This document shows, one piece after another, positions 42,331 to 52,748 of a DNA stretch of 64,000 bases. Below the pieces are notes generated by a model that saw only the letters and a list, made by a program, of their open reading frames with translations, searched no databases and had not been told where the DNA came from. Within the stretch, counting starts at the first letter, position 1; the number at the start of each line of letters is the position of its first letter. Source of the DNA: Pomphorhynchus laevis (Eukaryota; Acanthocephala; Palaeacanthocephala; Echinorhynchida; Pomphorhynchidae). The stretch lies in assembly GCA_012934845.2 (NCBI GenBank), contig WNNJ02000433.1, positions 186,001 to 250,000 of the forward strand, given 5' to 3'. The position numbers and the translations under genes were made by a program.

Positions 42331-42813
42331 GCCGATTGTATTATCTCTGATTGTTGCGGCGGACTCGTTGATATTCCGTCTGCTAGACAGAGCCCCTGTA
42401 TCCCGGGATGATCGCGTTTGTATAGACGAAGTTTCTCGGGAATGGGCAGTAGATACACACTTCCCTTTGTAGAGAAACCAGAGCCCTTATACCCTGGGAT
42501 GGTTTGTTAAACTGTTAGTTTTCGTGCGAGTGTGTACCCCGGGAAGTACCCTGGGCGTACGATCCTTTATATTTCCTTGCCCCTTACGCTCGCTTCGCTA
42601 GCTCTGTTATCAGAACGGTGCACATTGATTGTATGTTTATCAGAAACTGTATGTTATAATTTGAGCTTATAATTCCGAATTGGGCGATTAGAAATTGATA
42701 GATTCGCTTGATTGATGTTAGGACTCGAGCAATCTGTATGTTATTTTATCTCAAATGTATTTACTTTAGATCTCAAATGTAATTTGCTAGAACAGTTTTA
42801 AATTTTCTATTGA
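42331..42813 (-). promoter_or_regulatory. Family B 5' leader with repeated GC-rich motif
   Basis: On the coding strand the motif CATCCCGGGATACAGGGGCT (near 42411-42392) and its relative CATCCCAGGGTATAAGGGCT (near 42502-42483) are about 92 bases apart, and a third CCCAGGGTAC lies near 42556. Copy 1 carries the same motif at 11061. Such repeats at the 5' end are candidates for the element's internal promoter. The far upstream part (42600-42813) is AT-rich. Confidence 0.5.
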
Positions 42814-42842
42814 TGTTGTCTATTGATAATAATAATAATAAT

Positions 42843-43289
42843 GTGATAAGAGATTAAAAATTCATACTAATGGATGTAGGAATGCCGATACATTTATTCC
42901 ATTAATCCAAAAACAGTTCGAATTGAAAGTATGATTCATACGGATTGTCGTCAGGCAAATCCTCAATTAAATACATTATAAGACCCATAAAACACATTTT
43001 AGAAACTACAACCGTAGTTTGGTTACTTTCAGATTAGTCAGATTGGTTACTTTTTTGTTAGTTATTTTTATTGCAGAATAATAATGTGGAGGGAAGTGAA
43101 TATCATGATAGCTGAAGCTATCGAAATATTGTACATTTTAATAAATGAAAATATTTTCTTCGTTCCTTTAAAACTATCTAATCGAAAATGGAAGAAGATT
43201 ATGGATTTAGCTTGTACTATCAAAAAATAATTAATGAAAATATATTGTGGGCTGAATGGTTAATTGAACCTGAATTCTTGATATCAAAA
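42843..43289. other. Flank with hammerhead-like hairpin
   Basis: A block near 42866-42950 resembles 46106-46190 (ATGTAG..TG, ATTCCA.TA..CCAAAA), a dispersed repeat of unknown type. At 43107-43126 GATAGCT, GA, AGCTATC is followed by GAAA, resembling the stem II-GAAA part of Penelope-type hammerhead relics; the preceding core is not conserved. The phrase AGAAGATTATGGATTTAG at 43191 recurs at 6371. Confidence 0.35.
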
Positions 43290-45988
43290 AAGATTTATTT
43301 TTACGTGGCAAATGCGTGCTGGCGCACGCTTACATGACCACAACAACAAAACCTAAATCTTGTTTCGAGGGGGTGGGTACGGAGCATTTGAATGCAATAA
43401 AGGAGGGAGCGTGGCTGACTTCGAGCTGATTCAAGGCAAGTGGGGCGACGACGAGGAAGAATCGTAGACCATAGTTGTTAGAGTAATTAGGAACGTGGAG
43501 TAAGAGGGAATGACGGGAACGCTGTGATAGAGAGAGTATGGGCGAGTGTCGTCTAAGAAAGGAAGGTTGATGAACGATGGGGAGCCGACAGCGATGAGAA
43601 AACAAGTTACGAGAAGTCGGAGTTATGTGCGGATGTGGATAGTAGGCCAGGAGAGTTGGGCAAGATATGTTGATGTGTGGTCGAAGCGACAGAGACGTAG
43701 GAGCACTCGAACGGCGGAGTTGATGATGTGTTGTAGGGGTAGAATGATGGATGTTGGAGAATTGGCGAAAAGGCTTAGGCAGTAATCGATTTTAGGGAAA
43801 AGAAGCGATGAAAGACGATACATACAGGAACGGATGTCGATAAGGTGGAGGATAATGACACGGAGATTTAAGTTAGACGAGCGGACCTTGTCGCGGACAA
43901 AGGGTTTAAAGGAAAGGTGATCATCGAAATGGAATCCAAAGAAAGTGAGATTGTGGACTACGGGGATGATTGATGAGGCAAAATATACAGGGGAAAGAGA
44001 TATGTTAAGTTGACGGGGGAGGATCCACATTATTTTACACTTGTCTGGGTTTTGAACGAGACGAAGATAGGAGAGACGTTTGTAAATAGAAGAAAGACAG
44101 TTGGAGGCAGAAATTACGATATCGTGTATGCAATGGGCTGGTGCGTGAGCATATATGAGGATATAATCGGCGTATTGCATGACGTTAAATGAGTAAGGTT
44201 TGATAAACGGAGAGAGATCGCCAGGTAGAAGAGAAAAAAGCAGGGATCCTAGGACTGAACCTTGTGGGACCCCGCAGAAAATAGGGATGGGATGGGAGGA
44301 TGATGAATTTGAACAGCTCGAAAAGAACGGTCGGATATATATGAGGCAAGCCATGCTACGGAGGAGGAAGAAAAGCCGTAATCATAACGAAGGCAAGAAA
44401 GGAGGATGGAGTGATCGACGATGTTGAAGGCGGAGGATAAGTCGAGGGAGATGATAACACTATATAGAGCCTTGTCACGAGAAATAAGTACGTCGTTTTA
44501 AACTTTCATGTATATGATTTCTGTGGAGTGATTATAGCCGAGAGCGGATTGGAAAGAAGGGTACAGATTAGATAAGGAGATATAAGCGTTGATCTGTATT
44601 AAGATAAGGCGCTCTAAGAGCTTAGAAAGAGTAGGGAGTAGTGAAATGGGGCGATAGCTAGAAAGAAGAGAGGGTTTGAGCGTTGTTTCTTAAGGTGTGG
44701 ACGAACGATTGCGGATTTCCAGTGTGAAGGGAAGATACGACTGCGGATGGACGAGTTAAACAAGTTTGTGAGAAAAGGGGATATCAATGAGCATATGGCT
44801 TTAAGAATGGGGGTAGGCAATGGAACGGCAGGTGAGGTTTCGTTGGACAAGGATATAAGGACAGATTAGACTTGTGCAGCTGAGACAGGGAGAATATGAT
44901 AGAGGTCCGCGAGGATGAGGTGAGGCGAGTAGCAGTGAGATGGAATGGGTACGGGGTTGTGAGAGAGCAACGTGGATACTTTGGTCTGAAGAAATGACGA
45001 ATAATCATGGGGATTGATGTTGCAAGACGAAAAGGAGCAAGAAAGGATTGAGTTAAAAGTATGCCAGAGAGACTTGGAGTTTAATGAAGTGTTGATTTTA
45101 TGCTGCCGGAAGGAGTTGCATTTGGTACGTAGTAGGTGGAGATGAGACCGGCGAAGAGCAAGATAGGAATCACGGAAATCAAGCGGAAATCACGTCTGAA
45201 AGAGAGCGGTGGTAGACTCGAAAAGCATGACGGAGTCGACTTGAGAGTATGCATTGGATGTCAAGCCATGGGGCACGGTGCAAGTGACGGTGAGTGTGAG
45301 GCTTGAAGGGAAAGATAAGATCGAGAGTAGATATGAGTTCAGTGTTAAAGAGAAAGGCAAGATCGTGAGTATAGGATGATGTTATTGTGTGAGAATATAA
45401 AGACGATTTAAGTAAGGCGGAGTGGAGAAGAATAAAGTCAAGTTTTCTCCAAGGGCGACGTGGGATGGTAGGTATGTGACGCGGAAAGTGGTTGGAAGTG
45501 AGATCAATGGTGACGAGAAAGTGATCGGATATACCAAGATCTGAGATGGACAGTGAGATGTATGAAGCAATCGATCCGGGACAGCGATGATGTCGAGTGC
45601 CCCGCCAAGGATATGTGTGGGAGCACTGGAAATTGTTTTGTTATGGAGTTGGATATAATGTTGATAAACCGGATGGAATCCGTGGAAGAGGGGCGGTCTA
45701 GGCGGATATTGAAGTCGCCTAGAACGAGTGAAGTGATTGAGGACAAAGAACAATAAGAATGGAGGTCAGCGCGATCGGTAAAAAATAAGTATGTATAAGC
45801 TGATGAACCAGGACGGTATACAATAGCGAAATCTAAAGTGATCGGTCTAGAATAACGACAAGTGAACAATTCAAAAGAGCAAGGGCTGAAAGGCGGAGTG
45901 ATTTTGGGAAGAGACGCGGTGTGACGGGCGAATACTAAAATACCGCCATGATTTGAGAAATAGAAGGAGATGAGCTGAGGGGGCCATG
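43290..45988 (-). mobile_element. Family A LINE, copy 3, decayed
   Basis: Long minus-strand match to the 20658 ORF2, from within the endonuclease (FTCRYSRPITLDFAIVYRPG near 45830; LVLGDFNIRLDRPS near 45700) through RT (CGVPQGSVLGSLLFS near 44250; motif C as MQYADYILIYAH near 44170) to the C-terminus and the 3' stem-loop GCGTGC/GCACGC (43313-43330). Motif C lacks its second Asp. Several shifts and stops. The 5' end stops about 90 residues into ORF2. Immediately upstream (45989-46050) a 16-base unit around TGATTGATAAAAGTGG is repeated. Confidence 0.88.
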
Positions 45989-46738
45989 ATTGATAAAAGT
46001 GGAAAAATATGATTGATAAAAGATATGATTGATAAAAGTGGAAAGTTGAGGCAATATTTTTTTGATTTCAATTATGTTACTAATAATGTATGATAAAAAG
46101 ATTGTAACTTTATGGTGATAGATGTAGAAGTGTTGATAAATTGATTCCACTATACCAAAAGCACGTCCAAGTTAGAAATATAATTAAAACCGGTTGATGG
46201 AAGAAAAAATATGTGATCACATGCATTAGGTCATCAACACGATATAGTGGATCATATTAATAATTTTTTGACCCACAGGGAAGTAATTTTCATTACATTG
46301 AGTTTTTCATTATTACTATACATTTTTTACAATATTTTAGGAGCTCATACAATATAGTTTCTCAAAGTTCGGTATTAAAAACACTTTTAAAAACAAAAAT
46401 TTGAAATTCAGAAACTTTAGCATAAAAAAGTGAAACGAACGATAGAAAATTGTTCTTCAACGATGACCAATTTTATGATCAAAACACTTCAATGAGTGTT
46501 TACGCTTTTAAAATGTTTTGTTTAAAACAAAACATATTATATGAATAATAAAAACTAATAAATTGTTGATTTTAGATGAAATAGTGTGAATTTAAAAACA
46601 TTTTTATTAAATTTTAATTATTAAAATTTAAATATATTATTAAATGATGCTAATAAGACATTAATATTTTAGTATTAATTCAATAATATATCACCAAAAG
46701 TAAATAATTTCCTTAAGCCATTGCCAGATTCATATTAT
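45989..46738. other. AT-rich spacer
   Basis: Short tandem units with TGATTGATAAAAG at 45989-46050 and a repeat-like block at 46106-46190 shared with 42866-42950. No gene seen. The last few bases, with ATTATTATTAAT, form the target of the family B insertion at 46751. Confidence 0.35.
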
Positions 46739-46750
46739 TATTAATACAGG

Positions 46751-47564
46751 CTGATCACAAGGCCGCTAATGATACGGGGTTTTATCTGCCAAGCCGATGT
46801 TTTAAGGTTGCAATTGCAACTCGATATGGGTGGTGTCCAAATGACACACCTGATAAGTACAGCTGTGGGGCAGCGTTCACAACAATCCACATGCTATCGT
46901 GCAAGGTCGGTGGGGTACCTATTGTCCGGCATAACATAGTGAGGGATCTTATGGCCAGCATGGTCCGAGAAGCGAACTACCACGTGGAGATGGAGTGTAT
47001 GCTACAGCCCGTTCCGGAATTGCACAAGTTTATGAATCAAACAACTACGAGAGACATCAGCGCGTCTAGATTTTTCATGCTCAGGACTGCATGGAGACAT
47101 TATGGAGCGGTCATTTTTTGACGTTTGTGTATTCAATACTTTTGCTCCATCGTATGCCTGTGGTTCAAGCTCATCCTTCAAATTTCATAAAAATCGCGAA
47201 ATTTCAAAATACCAGGAACGAATAAAAGAAATTGATAACGGGTTATTCATTCCGTTGGCGTTTTCAACAAGCGGGGGAATAGGACCGGCAGCAGACTCTT
47301 TAATGAAAAGTATAGCGCGAAGGATATCAGCTAGAAAGTCTATTCCGTACCATGAAGTAATCAGCGACATGCGAGGCAAACTATCTATATGCTTAGCAAG
47401 GCTTGCCTCAACTTCTTATCGGGCAAGTAGGAGAGCACATATCGTGCTTGGACAGGGATGCGTCGAAGAAAGCTGACTGCAAAACATGTAGAGGCCCATT
47501 TGCGGGAACCCTTTTCAGTTGTAAACGTTTTATGAGTTAATAATAAATTTATTTATATAAAAAA
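46751..47564 (+). mobile_element. Family B LINE 3' fragment with target duplication
   Basis: Flanked by the 12-bp duplication TATTAATACAGG (46739-46750 and 47565-47576). It encodes only the C-terminal part: CFKVAIATRYGW, IHMLSCKVGG, VRHNIVRDLM, RSFFDVCVFNTFAPSY and KYQERIKEID, with one shift near 47090. The 3' UTR contains GAGGCCCATTTGCGGGAACC, also present at 61192, then ends in an A-run. The 5' truncation falls within the region before the endonuclease. Confidence 0.88.
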
Positions 47565-47576
47565 TATTAATACAGG

Positions 47577-47735
47577 TCATATTGTGCATTTATATATGGA
47601 GCGCAATTTAAATGGCTGCATTTATTGAGGACAACTAAATGCACTCGCTTCTCGTTGGAGAAATGGCGAACAGAGATATTCCAGACATTAGTGAAAGCAT
47701 TAAGCAAAGCATTATCGATGGTTTAAAGACCATCG
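47577..47735 (+). mobile_element. Older family B fragment split by the insertion at 46751
   Basis: Directly after the target duplication the frame reads FIYGAQFKWLHLLRTTKC and FSLEKWRTEIFQTLVK, matching GLTKSVQWKWSFLLRTTNC of the 61.6-64 kb copy. Sequence before 46739 (LPDSYYY) may be its left half. So one family B copy has inserted into another. It ends at the hairpin ATCGATGGT/ACCATCGAT. Confidence 0.6.
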
Positions 47736-48065
47736 ATAAACAATGTTTAGGATATTTTGAAAGTCATTTCGATCCTTGTTGGTTTTAATCAATTTCCATA
47801 CCCTCACATCATCATTTGAAAGTCATTAATAAATAAAAAACTAAAAACTTCTATTTATAAAAAAATTATCTATTTATGTCTTTGCTGAAATATGTGATTC
47901 ATAGTACACATTTGTTTTTAGATAATATGGATGACATAAGTTAATTAGTCTGTTATATTTTACGCCCTCATTCACTTATTATCATCTTCTACCTCCGTTA
48001 TTTTTGATATTTCTTTACCTTTCGGAGAATTCTATTGTCAGCTCTCTACTAACTTTTCCTGTTAG
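47736..48065. other. Upstream region of the thioredoxin-like gene
   Basis: No coding signal. The end carries CTACTAAC (a good branch site) and TTTTCCTGTTAG, a 3' splice acceptor ending at 48065, twelve bases before the start codon. Confidence 0.4.
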
Positions 48066-48077
48066 CAAAAGTCTGTG

Positions 48078-48422
48078 ATGTCATGTCGAGTTCAGTACTT
48101 TGAAAATGCTAAGCTATTCATTAAAGCCATCAAATCACATGTCATATCCGTTGTTGAATTCTTTGTCTATTGGAATGGTAAATGTCGGTCATTAAGTAAT
48201 TGCTTTTCCGAGTTTATTGGACATGAAGATTATTCAAAAGTGCTTTTCGCTAAATTAGATGTGGACGAAGCCGAATCGTTGATCAGTACTTACAAAATCA
48301 ACACTTATCCTACATTTATAATGTTTGTGCGGGGAGCTGAAGTGTACAGGTTTACAGCAGAAGAACTTTACCTGCTAAAGGAACGACTTGATGATCTAAT
48401 TACAAATATAGGATGCCAGTGA
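48078..48422 (+). CDS. Small thioredoxin-like protein lacking the first active-site Cys
   Basis: A 114-residue protein with the thioredoxin fold order: AKLFIKAIKSH, VISVVEFFVYW, SKVLFAKLDVDEAESL, YKINTYPTFIMF with the cis-Pro, and a final helix LKERLDDLI. The active site WCGPC is replaced by WNGKC (residues 32-36): the nucleophilic Cys is Asn, so normal disulfide reduction is not expected. It could work as a chaperone-like or binding protein, or be a decaying paralogue; the open frame and good splice and polyadenylation signals argue for a gene. ATG 48078 follows an acceptor ending at 48065; AATAAA lies at 48496-48501. Single exon, no close neighbour. Confidence 0.75.
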   Translation: MSCRVQYFENAKLFIKAIKSHVISVVEFFVYWNGKCRSLSNCFSEFIGHEDYSKVLFAKLDVDEAESLISTYKINTYPTFIMFVRGAEVYRFTAEELYLLKERLDDLITNIGCQ

Positions 48423-48789
48423 TATTCTTTTATTAAACATTTAATTAGCAAATTTTGCTTATTTCTAAATACTCTGAATTTTGTAGAAATATTTTAATAA
48501 AAAACGGGGTAGTCCTGAAGCAATTTGCTAAGTTACAAGAAGTGCATAAAATTTCAAACGAGAAAATGTATTTAAAATAAAATTGTTTACTTTTTAGATA
48601 ATATATGAACACTTACAAGAACACCTCGTTTTGAGTTAATGCAGTAATCTCTAAAAATATCAAAAAACTTCAATAATCACATAACAATAAAATAATTAAT
48701 ATTATAGTATTAATAAATATAATAAACTATGATAATGTGAAATAAAAATCACATATTTAATAACATGACCAGCTTTACCAAACGAGATT
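48423..48789. other. 3' flank of the thioredoxin-like gene
   Basis: AATAAA at 48496 marks the likely transcript end. The rest is AT-rich without features. Confidence 0.4.
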
Positions 48790-49510
48790 TCACCGACATG
48801 GCACAAAGAACAATTGTCTATTACTGGTTATGATGAAAGAAACGATAAAAAAATTTTAGTCCCTAATCAGCACGGATTTCGGGAGGGTTATTCAACTGTT
48901 TCAAATTTGCTTGATGCTCATCTTGATTGGACAGCAAATAAGGCACACTATATCGATACAGACATTATATTCTTTGACTTTTCAAAAGCTTTTGATAGAG
49001 TAGATCATGGTCTACTTCTTCAGAAACTTGTCAATACTGGACTCCCAAACATAATGGTTGATTGGATTAGATAATTTCTTCGTGATCGTTGCTTTCGAAT
49101 ACTTATCGATTGGTCATTGTCTGTGTCTAGATAATGTCATATTGGAGTATCTCAAGGTTCAGTTTTGGGTCCACCTTTATTCAGCATTTATGTTAACGAT
49201 TTGCCCGGGTGCATTCGCTCTCGATCATGTTAGTATGCTGATGACTTAAAAATATGGCAGCCCATTCATGTGAGGATGTTGATAATTTGCAAACTGACAT
49301 AGATAATGTGGAGTTGTAGGGCGGCGTCTAACAAGCTTGTGATAAATGTTTCTAAATGCAAACACATGCGTATTATTAGTAATGCTCGCAAGCAACTAAC
49401 ATCAGCTTGTTACACATATAAGGGCTGTATTGTGGAAAGTGTCGATAGTTACAAAGATTTAGGAGTATGGGTTACCTCTAATTTATCAACCAAGTCAGCG
49501 AGCGTAGCTC
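48790..49510 (+). mobile_element. Family C LINE fragment, interrupted
   Basis: Reads [56 protein letters not shown] and YADDLKIWQ, then VSKCKHMRI and SYKDLGVWVTSNLS in successive frames. It stops at 49510, where the 3' end of a minus-strand copy begins. Several shifts. Confidence 0.8.
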
Positions 49511-50930
49511 AATAGACACCTTCACAATTTAAAATATAAAAAGGAAACTAACAACAAAGTAATTAAAAATTAGTCAGTTTCTTCAAAGTAGATACAAATC
49601 CACGTCTGCTTGTTTGCTTCACCACTTCCGCCGGTAAACTGTTCCAAGCTGGAATGACACGCACGGCAAAATTAATGCCTCTTTTTTACACCAGTGTTTA
49701 TGTTGTAACATAAGTGGATGACCACGTAATCTTGAGTCATTTCGCACACGAAATAGACTTCTAACGGGATTCTCAGGATTGCTTATCGTCCGCCACACTA
49801 CAACCAGGTCATTTAGTGCTCGAAGTGAAGATAACGAACGCATATTAAGGCGACTTAACCGTTCCTTATAAGTAAGGTTATGAAGGCCCGCTACCCGTTT
49901 AGAAGAACGTCGCAATACCTGTTCAATACGAAACTCTTCCGATTTGTTAACTGGGTATGATGCTGGAGAACAATAGTTGAGAACACTGGAAGAGAGAGTA
50001 GTGAATAAAAGTTTAAATGACTCAATTTTTAATTTACTAAAACATCTGGAAATGATACCGGAAATTCGAGTTGCTCTAGCACATATTTGCTCCGTTTTTT
50101 TCCTAGTGCCTAGATCATCCGAAACGACGACGCCCAAGTCTCTATATCGACGAACCATATGAATTGAGTGTAAGTTAATTGAGTAGCTGGTTGTCGAAAA
50201 CTTATTTCCTATGTGCATGTATGCACATTTTGTCACATGAATAATTAAACAGTTCTCAGCTGACCAATACGTCAATGTATTGAGATCAGACTGTAACATT
50301 TGTCGGTCAAGGTCATTAACAGCAGTAATGATGGGAGTTCGTTAATATATTAAATAAAATTGGTCCTAAAATCGATCCTTGTGGTACACCATTACATATA
50401 TAAGTCCAATCTGACAAAGTCCCACTTACTCTGACTGCTGCAGTTCTATCTAATAAATACGCACGAATCCAATTAACAATTACAGAATCAAAGTGAAGTC
50501 CTATAAGTTTGCCAATAAGTATATTATGATTGATTGTATCGAAAGCACGCGAGAAGTCCATGAATACCACGTCGGTGTCGACACCTGCATCAAAATCACT
50601 TGATCAATCATCTCTAGCAATTAGAAGATTTGAACATGTTGATGTACTCGAACGGAATCCATGTTGGGCAGGATGTAAAAGGTTATTTATCGAAACATGG
50701 CGGTTGATTAAAACAAAATCAAACGCTCTAGTACTTTAAGCAAATACATGTCAAACTAACTGGTCTAAAATTGCTGGCGCATGACCTATCACCATTTTTA
50801 TATACAGGGCAAACTATCGATTTTAGCCAGTCGAGGGGAATCTTTGATTTGCATAAGGAAAATATGAATATTCGATGTAGTTGACCGCAAATGTGGGATG
50901 CTAATTCTCTAAGTAGGATGGATGGCAATC
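49511..50930 (-). mobile_element. Family C LINE, minus copy, 5'-truncated
   Basis: On the minus strand: GLPSILLRELASHI, CASNFRPVSLTCI, VFMDFSRAFDTINHNIL, CNGVPQGSILGPILFN, then a gap over motif C, and MLQSDLNTLTYWSAENCL, RYRDLGVVVSDDLG, LRGHPLML to the C-terminus. The motif C (YADD) stretch is missing between about 50290 and 50340. The 3' end GGTGTCTATTGAGCT matches family C. It lies head-on against the plus fragment 48790-49510. Confidence 0.8.
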
Positions 50931-51265
50931 CCACCGATGTAATCACTAGGCGGGTAGATCAGTTGCGGGGACATAGCAGAGTCTTGTATAAATTTAGATT
51001 TGGCAGATTACCAAAAGTGTATAGACTCTCAAGGAGAGGAATTAACATGTGGAATTCGTTGCCTGAGGAAGTCGTTGCAGCCCCCAGTTTGAGAACGTTT
51101 AAATCACGATGCTACAAATGGATACATGAATAATGCCGCCATTCAACACTACCACTGGAATTAGCTACGTTGACTGACCATTTGCTTTTTTTATTTATAT
51201 TTTATTTAGAATCTGCCTGAATAGCCTTTTGGCTTTGGTATGTATTGGAATAATAATTACCTAAT
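50931..51265 (+). mobile_element. CR1-type LINE 3' end
   Basis: The frame gives VDQLRGHSRVLYKFRFGR, GINMWNSLPEEVVAAPSLRTFKSR and a stop at 51133, the end of a CR1 ORF2. The 3' UTR has GAATAGCCTTTTGGCTTTGG and ends in AATAATAA. It may be the right half of 48790-49510, but about 110 residues between them are absent; it could equally be a separate truncated copy. Confidence 0.75.
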
Positions 51266-51267
51266 AA

Positions 51268-52480
51268 AACATCTCCTTCTGACCCAATTCCAACTCACTT
51301 GCTTAAAAATATCTGCTCATCTATCTTACCCTTCCTAACCACATGGTTCAACTCGTCCATCCGTAGCCGTACATTTCCTTCCATCTGGAAATGCGCCACT
51401 GTTCGTCCTCTCATCAAAAAGCAATCTCTCGATTCTTCACTACCATCTTCGTACTGTTCTATCTCACTTCTCCCAACCCTGTCTTAACTCCTTGAGCGTC
51501 TTGTTTTTAAGCAAGTTAATACATATCTCTTTTCCTCCAACTTATTTCCTCCCATCCAAGCCGCTTTTCGCTATAATTAATCTACCGAAATTGCCTGTCT
51601 TAAAGTTTATAACGACTTACTCACATCGCGCGATCATAATTTATGTAGTGTCATAGTTTCTCTTGATATATCGTCTGCTTTTGACATCGTCGATCACTCG
51701 ATTCTTCTCCATTGCCTTCGTCGTGATTATAGCTTCTCTTTACCCACTGTATCATGTTTTCTTCATATCTATCAAACTGTACATTTCGCGTCTATTCTAA
51801 TAATCTCGTTTTCCTATGCTTCCATTTCGACAACCGACTTTCACTTAAACCTTTCGTTAGAGATAAAGTACGCTAATCTACCCTGATTCTCCGCAACCTC
51901 CGTCAAGTTCGTAGATTGATCGATTTACCTTCTTTTATGACTCTCATATCTTATCTCCTTTGTTCTAGACTCGATTATTGTGTTAGTCTATTTTCGAACT
52001 CACCTAAATCCACTCTTTTTCCCCTACAACGCATCGTCAACGCAGTCGTCCGAATTCTCCTCCGTCTTCGTCGTTTTGATCATACATCCTACCATCTTGC
52101 TTCTCTCGATTTGCCTACAATTTATTGTCGTGTTCAAATTCGTCTTCTTATCGTTGCTTTCCGCCTTGTAACTTGTCATACCCGTTCATTTCTCAACCTT
52201 CATTTTATTGATAATTCTCGTCCTGATTACTGTTCCTTGCGTTCTTGTAATTCGCTTCTTTTACATGTCCCAAACTACTCTACCTCATTTGGTCTTCGCT
52301 CCTTCCTGGTGGCTGCTCCTCTATCGTGGAATCAGCTGCCTATTTATATTCGCCAATCAACTTCCCTGCCGTGCTTCAAAAGCCAAATCCGATCCCTTTA
52401 AACAATTTATCTGCTTGACTTTTTCATTTTTGTTAGTGGACTTGTAAGCGTGCAGCTTGTACGCATTTAGATAAATTTGT
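51268..52480 (+). mobile_element. Family A LINE, old copy with internal deletion
   Basis: Matches the 20658 ORF2 from PTHLLKNICSSILPFLTT through SSYCSISLLPTLS and VSLDISSAFDIVDHSILL, then jumps near 51800 from the region before the GVPQGS motif straight to LCFHFDNRLSLKPFVRDK. RT motif C is deleted. The C-terminal part is readable (RLRRFDHTSYHLASLDLPT; 51916-52401). The 3' stem is GCGTGCA/TGTACGC (52448-52464). More diverged than copies 1-3. Confidence 0.82.
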
Positions 52481-52489
52481 ATTATTAAA

Positions 52490-52745
52490 TTTGTATTATT
52501 ATGTCCCAAACTACAATACCTCTTTTGGCTTCCGCTCCTTCGTTGTGGCTGCTCCTCTCTCGTGGAATCATCTGCCTATTCATATCCGCCAATCAACATC
52601 AATGCCGTGCATCAAACGACAAATCTAATTCCATTTCAACAATTAACTAATTAATCTGTGACTTTTGCTGTTTTTTTTTGTTAGTGGTCATGTAAGCGTG
52701 CAGTTTGCACGCATTTACCACGTTAAATAAATTATTGTATTATAT
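52490..52745 (+). mobile_element. Family A LINE 3' end, separate short copy
   Basis: Repeats the last about 250 bases of the neighbouring copy (CCCAAACTAC, TTTGGCTTCCGCTCCTTCG, CTCTCGTGGAATCATCTGCC) and ends in the stem GCGTGCA/TGCACGC (52696-52712), CCACGTTAAATAAATT. It lies directly after copy 4 in the same direction. Confidence 0.8.
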
Positions 52746-52748
52746 TAC

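Larger units (their letters stand above)
39261..42813 (-). mobile_element. Family B RLE-type LINE, apparently intact, in the CR1 tail
   Basis: A full-length insertion flanked by the 14-bp duplication TGTTGTCTATTGAT (39247-39260 and 42814-42827). It reads leftward: 5' leader of about 480 bases, one 988-codon ORF, a short 3' UTR and a 20-base poly(A), seen as T at 39267-39286. It sits directly beside the (AAT)5 tail of the family C element. The target duplication, poly(A) and open ORF all point to a recent insertion. Confidence 0.9.

Noticed and set aside
39888-42472. Plus-strand frames opposite the family B ORF
   Set aside because: They are antisense shadows of the 988-codon minus-strand ORF with no motifs of their own.
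42331-42560. HDV-like self-cleaving ribozyme at the family B 5' end, as in R2
   Set aside because: I could not pair the P1-P2 double pseudoknot around the GGG-start words; only the repeat is supported.
43101-43130. Complete hammerhead ribozyme at the GATAGCT/AGCTATC-GAAA hairpin
   Set aside because: The stem and GAAA are there, but CTGANGA before the stem is not matched and no third helix was found.
48790-50930. Twin-priming inversion of a single LINE insertion
   Set aside because: The plus and minus pieces overlap in content, whereas twin priming gives complementary segments; nested or adjacent insertion fits better.
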